A stretch of 64,000 bases of DNA from Bacillus marinisedimentorum (lineage in GTDB: Bacteria > Bacillota > Bacilli > Bacillales > Bacillaceae_O), in assembly GCF_001644195.2 (NCBI RefSeq), contig NZ_LWBL02000054.1, positions 1-64,000 on the forward strand, read 5' to 3'. A model generated the notes under the pieces. That model made no database searches, was not told where the DNA came from, and was given only the letters and a program-made list of their open reading frames with translations. Made by a program: the position numbers and the translations under genes. Of the stretch, positions 51,058 to 61,458 are shown piece by piece (the stretch's first letter is position 1; every line of letters begins with the position of its first letter).

Positions 51058-52577
51058 GCACATTTTTTTCCGTTTTGGAAAGCAGGCAGGACGTGCTGCT
51101 GGAAAAAGTATGGGAGCACTTGCAAATTTCGTTAATCTCTCTTGTCATCGCTGCGCTGATCGCCGTTCCCCTTGGCATCATGTTAACCAGGAGGAAAAAA
51201 GCGGCTGAATCGGTGATCGGGCTTACAGCCATTATACAGACCATCCCATCCCTTGCGGTGTTGGCTTTCCTGATTCCGCTGTTCGGAATAGGGAAGACGC
51301 CTGCCATTATAGCCCTGATCGCATATGCTTTGCTGCCGATTCTGCGGAATACATATACAGGCATAAAAGAAGTTGATCCATCCTTGATTGAAGCGGCAAC
51401 CGGAATGGGTATGAGCTCTTCAAAGCGCCTCGTTAAAGTGGAGCTCCCGCTCGCGATGCCTGTCATCATGGCCGGCATCCGCACATCGATGGTGCTGATT
51501 GTCGGCACGACAACGATCGCCGCTTTGATAGGTGCCGGCGGACTCGGTGAACTGATCCTGCTTGGCCTTGACAGAGGGGCGGATGTGAACTTGATTCTTC
51601 TTGGAGCCATTCCGGCCGCTCTGTTGGCGATTATATTGGATGTCATTTTACGGATTGTTGAAAGGCGGTCCGCTGGAACAAGTTTAAAGCCGCTGTTAAT
51701 CGTGATTGCCTCAGCTGTTTTGATCACAGCTGCGCCTCTCGCTCTGCAGGCAGACGATGAACCGGATCTTGTGATTGGTGGAAAGGAGAGCTCAGAACCG
51801 GAAATCTTGATCAATATGTATAAACTGCTGATCGAGCAAAATTCCGACCTGGAGGTAGCCTTAGAGCCGGGACTCGGAAAGACCCCCTTCGTTTTTAGTG
51901 CTTTGCAAAAAGGATCGATCGACATTTACCCGGAATTCACCGGTACGGCAATCGTCACCCACCTTGGTGAAGAAGCCGTCAGCAATGACAGGCGGGAAGT
52001 ATATGAACAGGCGAAAAAGGGTATGAAAGAAAAATATGACATGGCATTTCTGGAGCCGATGGAATTCAATAATACGTATGCAGTCGCACTGACGAAAGAG
52101 ACAGCGGCAGAATACGGCCTTGAAACGATCAGTGACCTCCGCAAAGCCGATGATGAACTCGTTGCCGGGTTTACACTGGAATTCACAGACCGGTATGACG
52201 GCTATGCAGGCATGCAGGACGTATATGGAATCGACTTTGCGCAGCTCAAAACAATGGAACCGGGGATCAGGCAAAGAGCCATTTCTGAAGGACAGGTCGA
52301 TGTCATTGATGCCTATTCAACTGATTCTTATATGATTGAACTTGACCTGACCGTGCTTGAGGATGACAAGAACCTGTTCCCGCCATACCAGGGTGCACCG
52401 CTGATGCTGCAAAGCACGCTTGATGAACACCCGGAACTGCAGGACATCCTTAATCAGCTCGGCGGCAAAATATCCGATAATGAAATGAGACAGATGAATT
52501 ACCAGGTTGATTATGAAGACAAGCCAGCCGAAGATGTGGCTCGGCAATTTTTGACCGAAGCCGGGCTTCTGAAGTAA
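51054..52577 (+). CDS. opuFB: OpuF-type permease fused to substrate-binding protein
   Basis: A 507-residue fusion. Residues 1-210 are an OpuCB/ProW-type permease with a conserved loop EAATGMGMSSSKRLVKVELPLAMPVI. A hydrophobic segment (about 217-240) then works as a membrane anchor. Residues 243-507 are an OpuAC-type binding domain (VIGGKESSEPEILINMYKLL, IDIYPEFTGTAIV). The fusion puts the binding domain on the outer face, needing no separate lipoprotein, as in OpuF. It is inserted between plsY and yneT relative to B. subtilis. Confidence 0.9.
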   Translation: MSTFFSVLESRQDVLLEKVWEHLQISLISLVIAALIAVPLGIMLTRRKKAAESVIGLTAIIQTIPSLAVLAFLIPLFGIGKTPAIIALIAYALLPILRNTYTGIKEVDPSLIEAATGMGMSSSKRLVKVELPLAMPVIMAGIRTSMVLIVGTTTIAALIGAGGLGELILLGLDRGADVNLILLGAIPAALLAIILDVILRIVERRSAGTSLKPLLIVIASAVLITAAPLALQADDEPDLVIGGKESSEPEILINMYKLLIEQNSDLEVALEPGLGKTPFVFSALQKGSIDIYPEFTGTAIVTHLGEEAVSNDRREVYEQAKKGMKEKYDMAFLEPMEFNNTYAVALTKETAAEYGLETISDLRKADDELVAGFTLEFTDRYDGYAGMQDVYGIDFAQLKTMEPGIRQRAISEGQVDVIDAYSTDSYMIELDLTVLEDDKNLFPPYQGAPLMLQSTLDEHPELQDILNQLGGKISDNEMRQMNYQVDYEDKPAEDVARQFLTEAGLLK

Positions 52578-52600
52578 ACCATCACGAAAGGAGTACGACC

Positions 52601-53017
52601 ATGAGCTTTGAGAATCCGAATCGCGGTGAGATCGCTGAAATTTTAAAAACAAAAAAACGGATTGCTGTTGTCGGCCTTTCTGATAATCCGATGCGGACAT
52701 CCCATTCCGTTTCAGAGGCAATGAAAGAAGCAGGATATGAAATTGTTCCGGTCAATCCTAATGTTGACAGCGTCTTTGGCATCAAGGCTGTTCCTGCTTT
52801 ATCAGAAGTTGAAGGCCATGTGGACATCGTGAATGTTTTCAGGCGCTCCGAGTTCCTGCCTGAGCTGGCAAAAGAAACTGCCGCAATAGGTGCGGACGTT
52901 TTCTGGGCACAGCTCGGTGTCTATCATGATGAAGCATATGAACAATTGAAGGCACACAATATTACAGTAATTATGGACCGCTGCATCAAAGTTGAGCATG
53001 CTATGATGAAGCAGTAG
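52601..53017 (+). CDS. yneT: CoA-binding protein YneT
   Basis: A 138-residue Rossmann-type CoA-binding domain (IAVVGLSDNPMRTSHSVSEAM; VPVNPNVDSVFGIKAVPAL; ending in MDRCIKVEHAMM). The fold matches YccU/YneT proteins whose substrate is unknown. ATG 52601 follows aaaggagt. It precedes parE-parC as in B. subtilis and ends in a terminator. Confidence 0.9.
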   Translation: MSFENPNRGEIAEILKTKKRIAVVGLSDNPMRTSHSVSEAMKEAGYEIVPVNPNVDSVFGIKAVPALSEVEGHVDIVNVFRRSEFLPELAKETAAIGADVFWAQLGVYHDEAYEQLKAHNITVIMDRCIKVEHAMMKQ

Positions 53018-53037
53018 TTTCATACAGATTTGCAATG

Positions 53038-53062
53038 CCCCCGCATCTTCTGCGGGGGTTTT
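53038..53062 (+). terminator. Terminator after yneT
   Basis: CCCCCGCA (53038-53045) pairs with TGCGGGGG (53051-53058), then TTTTCC. Confidence 0.85.
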
Positions 53063-53132
53063 CCAAGCTGTTCTTAAAATCTCCATTTGCGAAATTCCCA
53101 GGAAAAGATACAATAAGAGTCAGACACTACTT

Positions 53133-53208
53133 CATACACCCTTGATATGAAAGGTGTTACGGCATTTACACGCGTTTGCATACACCTTGATAGAAACAAG
53201 TGTTCCCG
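53133..53208. repeat. Paired dyads upstream of parE
   Basis: CATACACCCTTGATATGAAAGGTGT (about 53133-53157, noted in two halves CATACACC and AAAGGTGT) is followed by a second similar unit with CATACACC at 53179-53186, TTGATA at 53187-53192 and CAAGTGTT. Both are imperfect inverted repeats about 46 bp apart, in the promoter region of parE. Confidence 0.5.
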
Positions 53209-53263
53209 TATGGTATGATGGAGTCACTCCATTGGAGCTGGCAGTTGAAAGGAGTTTAAGTCA

Positions 53264-55228
53264 TTGGCGAATCAACAATTTAACTACAATGAAGATGCAA
53301 TCCAGGTACTCGAAGGGCTGGAAGCAGTACGGAAACGCCCGGGAATGTACATAGGAAGTACAGACAACCGCGGGCTTCACCATCTTGTATATGAAATCGT
53401 CGATAACGCTGTCGATGAGGCGCTGGCCGGATACGGCAATAAGATAATCGTGACAATCCATGAAGATAACAGCATAAGTGTTAAGGATGACGGGCGCGGA
53501 ATGCCGACCGGCATGCACAAACTGGGCCGTCCGACACCCGAAGTCATTTTGACCGTGCTTCATGCGGGCGGCAAATTCGGACAGGGCGGTTACAAGACAA
53601 GCGGCGGGCTGCACGGTGTCGGTGCTTCTGTTGTAAATGCGCTGTCCGAATGGCTTGTTGTCACCATTTGCCGCGACGGGCAGATATATGAACAGCGGTT
53701 TGAAAACGGCGGAAAGCCGGCCACATCCCTGACTAAAAAAGGGACAACCAAAAAAACGGGGACAACCGTTCATTTCAAACCTGATCCATCCATTTTCAGC
53801 ACACTTACGTATAACTTTGATACCCTGTCTGAGCGCTTGCGTGAATCCGCGTTTTTGTTAAAGGGCTTACGGATAGAACTTCACGATTTACGGCACGACT
53901 TTCATGATGTCTATCACTATGAATCAGGAATCGAAGCTTTTGTGGAATATTTGAATGAGGAAAAAGACACGCTGCATGATGTCGTTTTCATGGAGGGAAT
54001 ACAAAACAGCATCGAGATCGAGTTTTCCTTCCAGTTCAATGACGGATTTTCCGAAAATATGCTTTCGTTTGTCAACAATGTCAGGACAAAGGACGGCGGC
54101 ACCCACGAGTCAGGCGCGAAAACGGCCATGACCCGCGCCTGCAATGAATATGCGCGCAAGGTCGGTTTGCTGAAAGAAAAAGAAAAGAATCTAGAGGGCT
54201 CTGATATCCGAGAAGGCCTCACCGCCATTGTATCTGTACGGGTGCCTGAGGAGAAACTCCAATTTGAAGGACAGACAAAAGGGAAGCTTGGAACTAGTGA
54301 AGCCAGATCGGCAGTGGACGCAGTCGTAAGTGAAAAGCTTTCTTACTTCCTGGAAGAGAACCCGGATATCAGTTCCCTGCTGATCAAAAAAGCCGTGAAG
54401 GCATCCCAGGCCCGGGAAGCAGCACGAAAAGCAAGGGAAGATGCCCGCAACGGGAAAAAGAAAAGGAAGAAAGATGCCATCCTGAGCGGAAAGCTCACAC
54501 CGGCACAGTCTAAAAATCCGCAAAAAAACGAATTATACCTTGTTGAGGGCGACTCCGCAGGCGGGTCTGCAAAGCAGGGACGCGATCGCAAGTTCCAGGC
54601 GGTCCTGCCGCTAAGGGGCAAAGTCATCAACACGGAAAAAGCTAAGCTTCAGGATATTTTCAAAAATGAAGAGATCAGCACGATCATCAACACGATCGGT
54701 GCAGGGGTAGGGCCTGAGTTCCTTCTTGATGACAGCAACTATGACAAAATCGTCATCATGACTGATGCCGATACGGACGGAGCCCATATCCAGGTGCTCT
54801 TGCTCACTTTCTTCTACCGCTATATGCGTCCGCTTATAGAAGCCGGAAAAGTGTATATCGCGCTGCCTCCGCTTTACAAAGTAAGCAAGGGGAAAGGAAA
54901 GAAAGAAGTGATTGAATACGCATGGGATGACGATGAACTGAAGGAAGTTACGAAAAAAGTCGGGCGCGGCTATGCCATCCAGCGGTACAAAGGACTTGGC
55001 GAGATGAACGCCGACCAATTGTGGGAAACGACGATGAATCCGGAAACCCGTACATTGATCAGGGTCAAAGTAGAAGACAGCGCCAGCGCTGAAAAACGGG
55101 TCACCACCCTTATGGGAGATAAGGTGGAACCGCGCCGGAAGTGGATTGAAACCCATGTGGAATTCGGCTTGAACGAAGAAACAAATATTCTTGAAAACGA
55201 TAATCTGACACAGGGAGAACAAGTGTAA
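53264..55228 (+). CDS. parE: DNA topoisomerase IV subunit B
   Basis: A 654-residue GHKL ATPase and TOPRIM subunit that decatenates chromosomes. The ATP site shows EIVDNAVDEALAG, DDGRGMPTG and GGLHGVGASVVNALS; the TOPRIM domain has LYLVEGDSAGGSAKQGRDR and MTDADTDGAHIQ. Start TTG 53264 follows aaaggag, the same unusual start class as several genes here. It lies 27 bases before parC. Confidence 0.98.
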   Translation: MANQQFNYNEDAIQVLEGLEAVRKRPGMYIGSTDNRGLHHLVYEIVDNAVDEALAGYGNKIIVTIHEDNSISVKDDGRGMPTGMHKLGRPTPEVILTVLHAGGKFGQGGYKTSGGLHGVGASVVNALSEWLVVTICRDGQIYEQRFENGGKPATSLTKKGTTKKTGTTVHFKPDPSIFSTLTYNFDTLSERLRESAFLLKGLRIELHDLRHDFHDVYHYESGIEAFVEYLNEEKDTLHDVVFMEGIQNSIEIEFSFQFNDGFSENMLSFVNNVRTKDGGTHESGAKTAMTRACNEYARKVGLLKEKEKNLEGSDIREGLTAIVSVRVPEEKLQFEGQTKGKLGTSEARSAVDAVVSEKLSYFLEENPDISSLLIKKAVKASQAREAARKAREDARNGKKKRKKDAILSGKLTPAQSKNPQKNELYLVEGDSAGGSAKQGRDRKFQAVLPLRGKVINTEKAKLQDIFKNEEISTIINTIGAGVGPEFLLDDSNYDKIVIMTDADTDGAHIQVLLLTFFYRYMRPLIEAGKVYIALPPLYKVSKGKGKKEVIEYAWDDDELKEVTKKVGRGYAIQRYKGLGEMNADQLWETTMNPETRTLIRVKVEDSASAEKRVTTLMGDKVEPRRKWIETHVEFGLNEETNILENDNLTQGEQV

Positions 55229-55255
55229 CGGCAATGAAGGTTGGAGGTTTCTAGT

Positions 55256-57694
55256 ATGGCAGAATTAGAGAAAATTTTGGATTTACCGCTTGAAGATGTG
55301 CTCGGCGACCGATTTGGCCGCTACAGCAAATATATCATCCAGGAACGTGCCCTTCCTGATGCAAGGGACGGTTTGAAGCCGGTACAGCGCCGTATCCTAT
55401 ACGCCATGTACAATGACGGAAATACGGCTGATAAAGCCTTCCGGAAATCAGCAAAAACAGTCGGTAATGTAATCGGCAACTACCATCCTCATGGGGATTC
55501 TTCCGTCTACGAAGCAATGGTGCGCATGAGCCAGGAATGGAAAGTAAGAAATGTCCTGATTGAAATGCACGGCAACAACGGAAGCGTTGACGGTGATCCC
55601 CCGGCGGCGATGCGTTATACGGAAGCCCGCTTATCCGCAATTGCATCAGAGCTGCTGATGGACATTGACAAAAATACAGTTGAATTTGCGCTCAATTTTG
55701 ATGATACGATCGAAGAGCCGGTTGTGCTGCCGGCGATGTTCCCGAATTTGCTCGTTAACGGTTCGACAGGCATCTCGGCCGGTTATGCAACCGAAATTCC
55801 GCCCCATCAGCTGGGAGAGGTAGTTGACGCCGTCACTATGCAAATCGACAAGCCTGACTGCACGGTCGATGAACTAATGACTGTCATAAAGGGCCCTGAT
55901 TTTCCGACAGGCGGGATTATCCAGGGGATTGACGGCATCAAAAAAGCTTATGAAACCGGTAAAGGCCGCATCGTTGTCCGCGGACGGGCCGAAATTGAAA
56001 AAGTCCGGGGCGGCAAAGAGCAAATTGTCATCACCGAGATCCCTTATGACATCAATAAAGCGAACCTCGTCAAGCGGATGGATGAAATCAGATTTGATAA
56101 AAAAGTCGAGGGGATCGCAGAAGTCAGGGATGAGACAGACCGGACAGGCTTGCGGATTGTCATTGAGCTGAAAAAAGAAGCAGACAGCAACGGTGTCCTC
56201 AACTATTTATATAAGCATACCGACCTGCAAATATCGTATAATTTCAATATGGTCGCAATCCATAACAAAACGCCGAAACTTCTCGGCCTGAAAGGCATCA
56301 TCCAGGCATATATCAGCCATCAAAAGGAAGTTGTCACCAACCGTTCCCGCTACGAGCTCGAAAAAGCCAGGGATCGGAAGCATGTTGTCGAAGGCCTCAT
56401 GAAGGCCCTTTCCATTCTTGATCAAGTGATTGCAACAATCAGGGCATCGAAAGATAAGCGTGATGCCAAGGATAATCTAATCAAAGAATACGGTTTTACA
56501 GAACCGCAAGCTGAAGCGATTGTGTCATTGCAGCTATACCGCCTCACCAACACGGACATTACAGCTCTTCAGAAAGAGGAAGAGGAGCTTGACAAAAAGA
56601 TCGCGGAGCTTGAAGCGATTCTGGCGAGTGAAAAAAAGCTTTTTAATGTCATTAAAAAGGAATTACAACGCATTAAGAAAAATTATTCTGATAAACGATT
56701 AACAGGAATTGAAGAGGAAATTGAGGAAATCAAAATCGATCTTGAAGTTCTCGTTCCGTCAGAAGATGTCATTGTCACGGTCACAAATGACGGGTATGTG
56801 AAGCGGACAAGCCTCAGGTCGTTTTCCGCATCGAACGGACAGGACTTCGGCATGAAAGAAACGGACCATCTCATCGGAAAATTCGAAATGAACACAACTG
56901 ACACGCTCGTCCTCTTTACCAATAAAGGGAATTACCTGTACTTTCCTGTCCACCAGCTGCCTGATATCCGCTGGAAGGACCTCGGTCAGCACGTTGCCAG
57001 CATGCTGCCGGTCGAGAAAGAGGAATACTTGATAAACGCCCTACCTGTAAAGGATTTTTCCGATAATCAATATCTCGTGTTTGTCACCAAAAACGGGATG
57101 GTCAAAAAGTCAGTGCTGTCCCAGTATAAGGCACAGCGGCATTCCAAGCCGCTGATGGCAATCAATCTGAAGAATGATGACGAATGCATAGAGGTCCATC
57201 TTACCGGAGGAACCCACGATCTTTTCCTCGCCACCCGGAATGGGTATGGCCTTTGGTTCAATGAAGAAGATGTAAGTGTTGTCGGTGTCAGGGCTGCCGG
57301 TGTCAAAGGCATTAACCTGAAAGACGGCGATAGCGTCGTCAGTGCCAGGACGCTCGATTCAGGCGGCGATTCACAGCTTGTCCTTACCACCCACCGCGGT
57401 GCAATGAAACGGATGCCGATGAAAGAGTTTGAAAAGACATCGAGGGCAAAACGCGGCGTTGTCATGCTGAGGGAATTGAAAAACAATCCACACCGCATCG
57501 TCAGCATTGAAGCCATTGACCCCGGTGATATCATCTATTTGAAAACCGAGCACGATGAAGTGAAAGCGGTCGATCCAAAGAACCTGCGCCTCAATGACCG
57601 TTACAGCAACGGATCGTTCATCATCGATACGGACAAATCCGGTTTTGTACGGATGACATGGAAAGTAGATGCTCCTGTATCTGAAGAATCATAA
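55256..57694 (+). CDS. parC: DNA topoisomerase IV subunit A
   Basis: A 812-residue type IIA topoisomerase subunit. The catalytic tyrosine lies in [11 protein letters not shown], the winged-helix region shows [22 protein letters not shown] (quinolone-interaction area), and a C-terminal beta-pinwheel follows from about 500. ATG 55256 after ggttggaggt is preferred to the longer frame. Last gene of the yneT-parE-parC series; ends at a terminator. No resistance-type change is assessed. Confidence 0.97.
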   Translation: MAELEKILDLPLEDVLGDRFGRYSKYIIQERALPDARDGLKPVQRRILYAMYNDGNTADKAFRKSAKTVGNVIGNYHPHGDSSVYEAMVRMSQEWKVRNVLIEMHGNNGSVDGDPPAAMRYTEARLSAIASELLMDIDKNTVEFALNFDDTIEEPVVLPAMFPNLLVNGSTGISAGYATEIPPHQLGEVVDAVTMQIDKPDCTVDELMTVIKGPDFPTGGIIQGIDGIKKAYETGKGRIVVRGRAEIEKVRGGKEQIVITEIPYDINKANLVKRMDEIRFDKKVEGIAEVRDETDRTGLRIVIELKKEADSNGVLNYLYKHTDLQISYNFNMVAIHNKTPKLLGLKGIIQAYISHQKEVVTNRSRYELEKARDRKHVVEGLMKALSILDQVIATIRASKDKRDAKDNLIKEYGFTEPQAEAIVSLQLYRLTNTDITALQKEEEELDKKIAELEAILASEKKLFNVIKKELQRIKKNYSDKRLTGIEEEIEEIKIDLEVLVPSEDVIVTVTNDGYVKRTSLRSFSASNGQDFGMKETDHLIGKFEMNTTDTLVLFTNKGNYLYFPVHQLPDIRWKDLGQHVASMLPVEKEEYLINALPVKDFSDNQYLVFVTKNGMVKKSVLSQYKAQRHSKPLMAINLKNDDECIEVHLTGGTHDLFLATRNGYGLWFNEEDVSVVGVRAAGVKGINLKDGDSVVSARTLDSGGDSQLVLTTHRGAMKRMPMKEFEKTSRAKRGVVMLRELKNNPHRIVSIEAIDPGDIIYLKTEHDEVKAVDPKNLRLNDRYSNGSFIIDTDKSGFVRMTWKVDAPVSEES

Positions 57695-57704
57695 CCAGAA
57701 TGTG

Positions 57705-57732
57705 AAAAGCACCGATAGATTCGGTGCTTTTT
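57705..57732 (+). terminator. Terminator after parC
   Basis: AAAAGCACCGA, loop TAGAT, TCGGTGCTTTTT, 11 bases after the stop codon. Confidence 0.9.
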
Positions 57733-57845
57733 GTTATATTTAGATAATTACTGTGCGTTGCAAGTAATAAATTTGAAAAAATTATGAATTTTATTCTTGA
57801 AGATTCAGAATATTCGTGTTAGCTTATTTAACAGGGAGATGCTGC

Positions 57846-58484
57846 ATGAAAGAATTAAAGGAAAACATCATCAACACGTCACTCAAGCTTTTTGAAACCC
57901 ATGGCTTCCACGGCGTCACAGTGAAGCAGATCGTGGAAGAAAGCGGAACAAGCAAGGGGGGATTTTACCACCACTTTAAGTCAAAAGATGAACTGCTGTA
58001 TGTCATTCATGATACATTCATCTCATACGTATTAGTGAAAGCCAAAGAAGCACAGAAATCTTATACCGCACCAGCAGAGAAACTGCAAGCCATCATAAGA
58101 TCCTTCGTAAAAGTCTTTGACCTTTACAAATCTCACATCACAGTATTCTACCGGGAAAATGTTTATTTAAAACCCGATTACTACGAAAAAATCAAAGAAA
58201 AACGCGATCAATTCAAACACGAGATCTTCCGCGTCCTGGAAGAAGGCATACAAGCAGGGGAATTCCGTCCCGAACTGCCGGTTGAAATTGCAGGAATGTC
58301 CATCCTTGGCATTGTCAACTGGACTTATATGTGGTATCAGAAGGACGGGAGCAAATCGATCGATGAAATCGCTGATATTTTCACAGATTTCATTCTGAAC
58401 GCCGTACTGGTTGATGAATCAAGGCATAAACATGCATATGCGCCATTCTTTCTGCGAGAACGCAGTTTTTTTAAGACCAATTGA
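57846..58484 (+). CDS. TetR-family regulator of the leucine-degradation operon
   Basis: A 212-residue TetR repressor: HTH FHGVTVKQIVEESGTSKGGFYHHFKSKDELL (about 20-50) and a helical ligand domain with ILGIVNWTYMWYQ, similar to the first TetR protein in this window. ATG 57846 follows cagggagatg; the longer frame starts at a non-supported codon. Located directly before a palindrome and the yngJ-like operon, so a repressor sensing an acyl-CoA of that pathway is inferred. Confidence 0.88.
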   Translation: MKELKENIINTSLKLFETHGFHGVTVKQIVEESGTSKGGFYHHFKSKDELLYVIHDTFISYVLVKAKEAQKSYTAPAEKLQAIIRSFVKVFDLYKSHITVFYRENVYLKPDYYEKIKEKRDQFKHEIFRVLEEGIQAGEFRPELPVEIAGMSILGIVNWTYMWYQKDGSKSIDEIADIFTDFILNAVLVDESRHKHAYAPFFLRERSFFKTN

Positions 58485-58520
58485 TGAAGCGCTTACATAC
58501 TCTTTTTTTTAGCCCTGTAC

Positions 58521-58538
58521 AGACCAACCGGTCGGTCT
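58521..58538. promoter_or_regulatory. TetR-type operator before the yngJ-like operon
   Basis: AGACCAACCGGTCGGTCT is an 18-bp palindrome with one mismatched pair. It differs in half-site from the 33610 and 38280 operators (AGACCRA versus ATACYGA), matching a second TetR protein with separate specificity. Confidence 0.75.
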
Positions 58539-58586
58539 GCTCTGTTTGTACGCCATAACATCAGCAAGAACTTGAGGGGGAGAAGC

Positions 58587-59729
58587 ATGAATTTCGAACT
58601 GACAAAAGAACAGCAAATGATTAAAGAAATGGTCAGCGCTTTTGCGGAAAAAGAAGTTCGGCCAAAGGCCGATCATGTAGACAGGACATCTGAATTTCCT
58701 ATTGATACCTTCAAAAAAATGGGAGAGCTAGGGCTTCTCGGCATTCCTTTTCCAGAGAAATACGGCGGTTCAGGCGGTGATACCGTTTCGTATGCGATTG
58801 CGGTCGAAGAAATCGGCAAAGCATGCGGAGGGACCGGGTTGAGTTTTGCTGCAGCTGTTTCGCTCGGTTCGAGCCCCATTTATTATTTTGGAACAGAAGA
58901 ACAGAAGCAAACATATCTTGTGCCGCTGGCCAAAGGCGAAACACTCGCTTCTTTCGGTCTGACCGAGCCGAACGCCGGTTCTGATGCAGGCGGCACCCAG
59001 ACAAGAGCCGAGCTTGACGGCGATGAATACGTCATCAATGGATCCAAAAATTGGATCACGAATGCAGGCTATGCGCGCACAGTCACCGTTACGGCGGTAA
59101 CCGGAAAAGATGACCGCGGCAAAAATATCATCTCCGCCATCATCGTTCCGACGGACTCACCCGGCTTCACGATCAACAGCAACTATGAAAAAATGGGTGT
59201 CCGCGGCTCCAATACGTCTGAACTTATTTTGGAAGACGTCCGCGTTCCGAAACAAAACCTGCTTGGCGATCCTCAAAAAGGGTTCAAGCAATTTCTTTAT
59301 ACACTCGACGGCGGCAGAATATCAATTGCAGCCCTGGCGGTAGGCATTGCCCAGGCTGCTTACGAAAAAGCGCTTGCCTATTCAAAAGAACGCACGCAGT
59401 TCGGGCAGTCGATCTCCAAGTTCCAGGCCATCCAGTTCAAACTCGCGGATATGGCGATGGAAATCGAACTCGCCCGCAATATGGTATATAAAGCCGCATG
59501 GCTTAAGGACAACAACAAGCCTTTTGCAAAAGAATCTGCTTTCGCCAAGCTGTTCGCCTCTGAAATGGGATTCCGCACATGCAATCAGGCCATTCAGATT
59601 CATGGAGGTTACGGTTATATGCGCGAATACGAAGTGGAACGCCATCTGCGTGACATTAAACTAATGGAAATCGGTGAAGGAACGTCAGAGATTCAGCGTT
59701 TAGTCATTTCCCGTCAGATTGGCCTTTAA
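58587..59729 (+). CDS. yngJ: Acyl-CoA dehydrogenase, probable isovaleryl-CoA dehydrogenase
   Basis: A 380-residue acyl-CoA dehydrogenase: SFGLTEPNAGSDAGGTQTRA, NWITNAGYARTVTV and QIHGGYGYMREYEVERHLRDIKLMEIGEGTSEIQRLVISRQ with the ACAD end. The operon (ligase, biotin carboxylase, biotin carrier, HMG-CoA lyase) matches B. subtilis yng genes for leucine/isovalerate degradation, so isovaleryl-CoA is the likely substrate. ATG 58587 follows gaggggga. Confidence 0.9.
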   Translation: MNFELTKEQQMIKEMVSAFAEKEVRPKADHVDRTSEFPIDTFKKMGELGLLGIPFPEKYGGSGGDTVSYAIAVEEIGKACGGTGLSFAAAVSLGSSPIYYFGTEEQKQTYLVPLAKGETLASFGLTEPNAGSDAGGTQTRAELDGDEYVINGSKNWITNAGYARTVTVTAVTGKDDRGKNIISAIIVPTDSPGFTINSNYEKMGVRGSNTSELILEDVRVPKQNLLGDPQKGFKQFLYTLDGGRISIAALAVGIAQAAYEKALAYSKERTQFGQSISKFQAIQFKLADMAMEIELARNMVYKAAWLKDNNKPFAKESAFAKLFASEMGFRTCNQAIQIHGGYGYMREYEVERHLRDIKLMEIGEGTSEIQRLVISRQIGL

Positions 59730-59749
59730 GAAAATCAAGGAGGTATTCA

Positions 59750-61390
59750 ATGTCTGCTATCCAATTGCCTGTAGGAAAACTGTTGGAAGAGACTGCTGCC
59801 AGGTATCCTGACCGTGAAGCTGTCGTTTATGCCGACCGCTATTTCCGTTATACCTATACGGAGTTTGACCGGCTTTGCCGGGAAGCCGCAAGAGGGTTCA
59901 TGAAGCTTGGCATCGATGCCGGTGAGCATGTTGCCGTATGGTCCACCAACACGCCGGAATGGGTAACCGCCCAATTTGCAACCGGTAAAATGGGGGCCGT
60001 GCTCGTAACGGTGAATACGAGCTACCGGGCCGCAGAGCTTGAGTACCTGCTCAAACAATCTGATTCAACCACATTGATCCTGATGGAACAATTCCGGGAC
60101 CATTCATATATCGATACATTGTATGAGCTTTGCCCGGAACTGAACGAGTGTGCACCGGGCAATCTTAAATCAAAACGGCTGCCGAAGCTGAAAAATGTCA
60201 TTGTCCTCAGTGAAAAGCGTTATCCGGGCGCTTTTACATGGTCAGATATCGTTGGCATGAAAGACGGAGTGACGGAAGAGGAACTTGATGCCAGAATGGA
60301 GTCCCTTTCGCCGGAAGACGTCATCAACATGCAGTATACGTCCGGCACAACCGGTTTTCCAAAAGGGGTCATGCTCACTCATAACAATCTTACTAATAAT
60401 GCGTTCAATGTCGCAAAATGCATGGAAATGACCCATGAAGACCGGTTGTGCATTCCGGTTCCGTTTTTCCATTGCTTCGGCTGTGTCATGGGGACGCTTG
60501 CCTGTGTGACGGTAGGCGCCACGATGGTGCCGGTCCAGGAATTCAATCCGAAGGCTGTCTTGAAGACAATCGAACAGGAAAAGTGCACAGGAGTCCATGG
60601 CGTGCCGACAATGTTCATTGCGGAACTAAATGATGCCGACTTTGAAAGCTATGATCTTTCTTCTCTCCGGACCGGCATTATGGCTGGCTCAAACTGCCCG
60701 ATTGAAGTGATGAAAGATGTCGTTGGGAAAATGGGTGTTGATCAAGTTACCATTGCTTACGGACAGACGGAATCCTCGCCGGTCATCACACAAACAAGGA
60801 CAGATGATCCGATTGAACTCCGTGTATCTTCTGTCGGAAGGGCGCTCCCTGATGTGGAAGTGAAAATCGTGGAGCCCGGATCAAACCGGGAACTGCCGCC
60901 TGGCGAGCAGGGTGAACTGTGCACACGCGGCTATCATGTCATGAAAGGCTATTATAAAAACCCGGAAGCGACGAGCGAAGCCATTGATGAAGAAGGATGG
61001 CTCCATACAGGAGATCTTGCTGTGATGGATGAAAACGGCTATTTCAAAGTGACCGGCCGGCTGAAAGACATGATCATCCGCGGCGGTGAAAATATTTATC
61101 CGCGTGAGATTGAAGAGTTCCTTTACCAGCACCCTGATGTGATTGACGTCCAGGTCGTCGGTGTTCCTGATAAGAAATTCGGCGAAGAATTGATGGCATG
61201 GATTATTTTGAAGGAAGATTCGATGGTGGATGCAGAAGATATGAGAGACTTCTGCCGGGGAAAAATCTCCCACCATAAGATTCCGAGATACATTGAATTT
61301 ACAGACTCGTATCCGATGACTGCTTCGGGAAAAATACAGAAATTCAAACTGCGCGAACAATCACTCGAGTTACTCCAACCAGAAGCATGA
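59750..61390 (+). CDS. yngI: Acyl-CoA ligase (AMP-binding), YngI-like
   Basis: A 546-residue ANL ligase: P-loop YTSGTTGFPKGVMLTHNN, YGQTESSPV, HTGDLAVMDENGYFKVTGRLKD and C-terminal MTASGKIQKFKLR with the catalytic Lys. It activates a fatty or branched acid with CoA to feed the dehydrogenase. It follows yngJ by 20 bases with aaggaggt. Acetoacetate activation is another possibility within this family. Confidence 0.92.
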   Translation: MSAIQLPVGKLLEETAARYPDREAVVYADRYFRYTYTEFDRLCREAARGFMKLGIDAGEHVAVWSTNTPEWVTAQFATGKMGAVLVTVNTSYRAAELEYLLKQSDSTTLILMEQFRDHSYIDTLYELCPELNECAPGNLKSKRLPKLKNVIVLSEKRYPGAFTWSDIVGMKDGVTEEELDARMESLSPEDVINMQYTSGTTGFPKGVMLTHNNLTNNAFNVAKCMEMTHEDRLCIPVPFFHCFGCVMGTLACVTVGATMVPVQEFNPKAVLKTIEQEKCTGVHGVPTMFIAELNDADFESYDLSSLRTGIMAGSNCPIEVMKDVVGKMGVDQVTIAYGQTESSPVITQTRTDDPIELRVSSVGRALPDVEVKIVEPGSNRELPPGEQGELCTRGYHVMKGYYKNPEATSEAIDEEGWLHTGDLAVMDENGYFKVTGRLKDMIIRGGENIYPREIEEFLYQHPDVIDVQVVGVPDKKFGEELMAWIILKEDSMVDAEDMRDFCRGKISHHKIPRYIEFTDSYPMTASGKIQKFKLREQSLELLQPEA

Positions 61391-61458
61391 TCTGACAATT
61401 AAATAGAATTTAACGGGCGCGGGCCAACTGTCCGCGCCAATTCCAGGGAGGGATGCAG

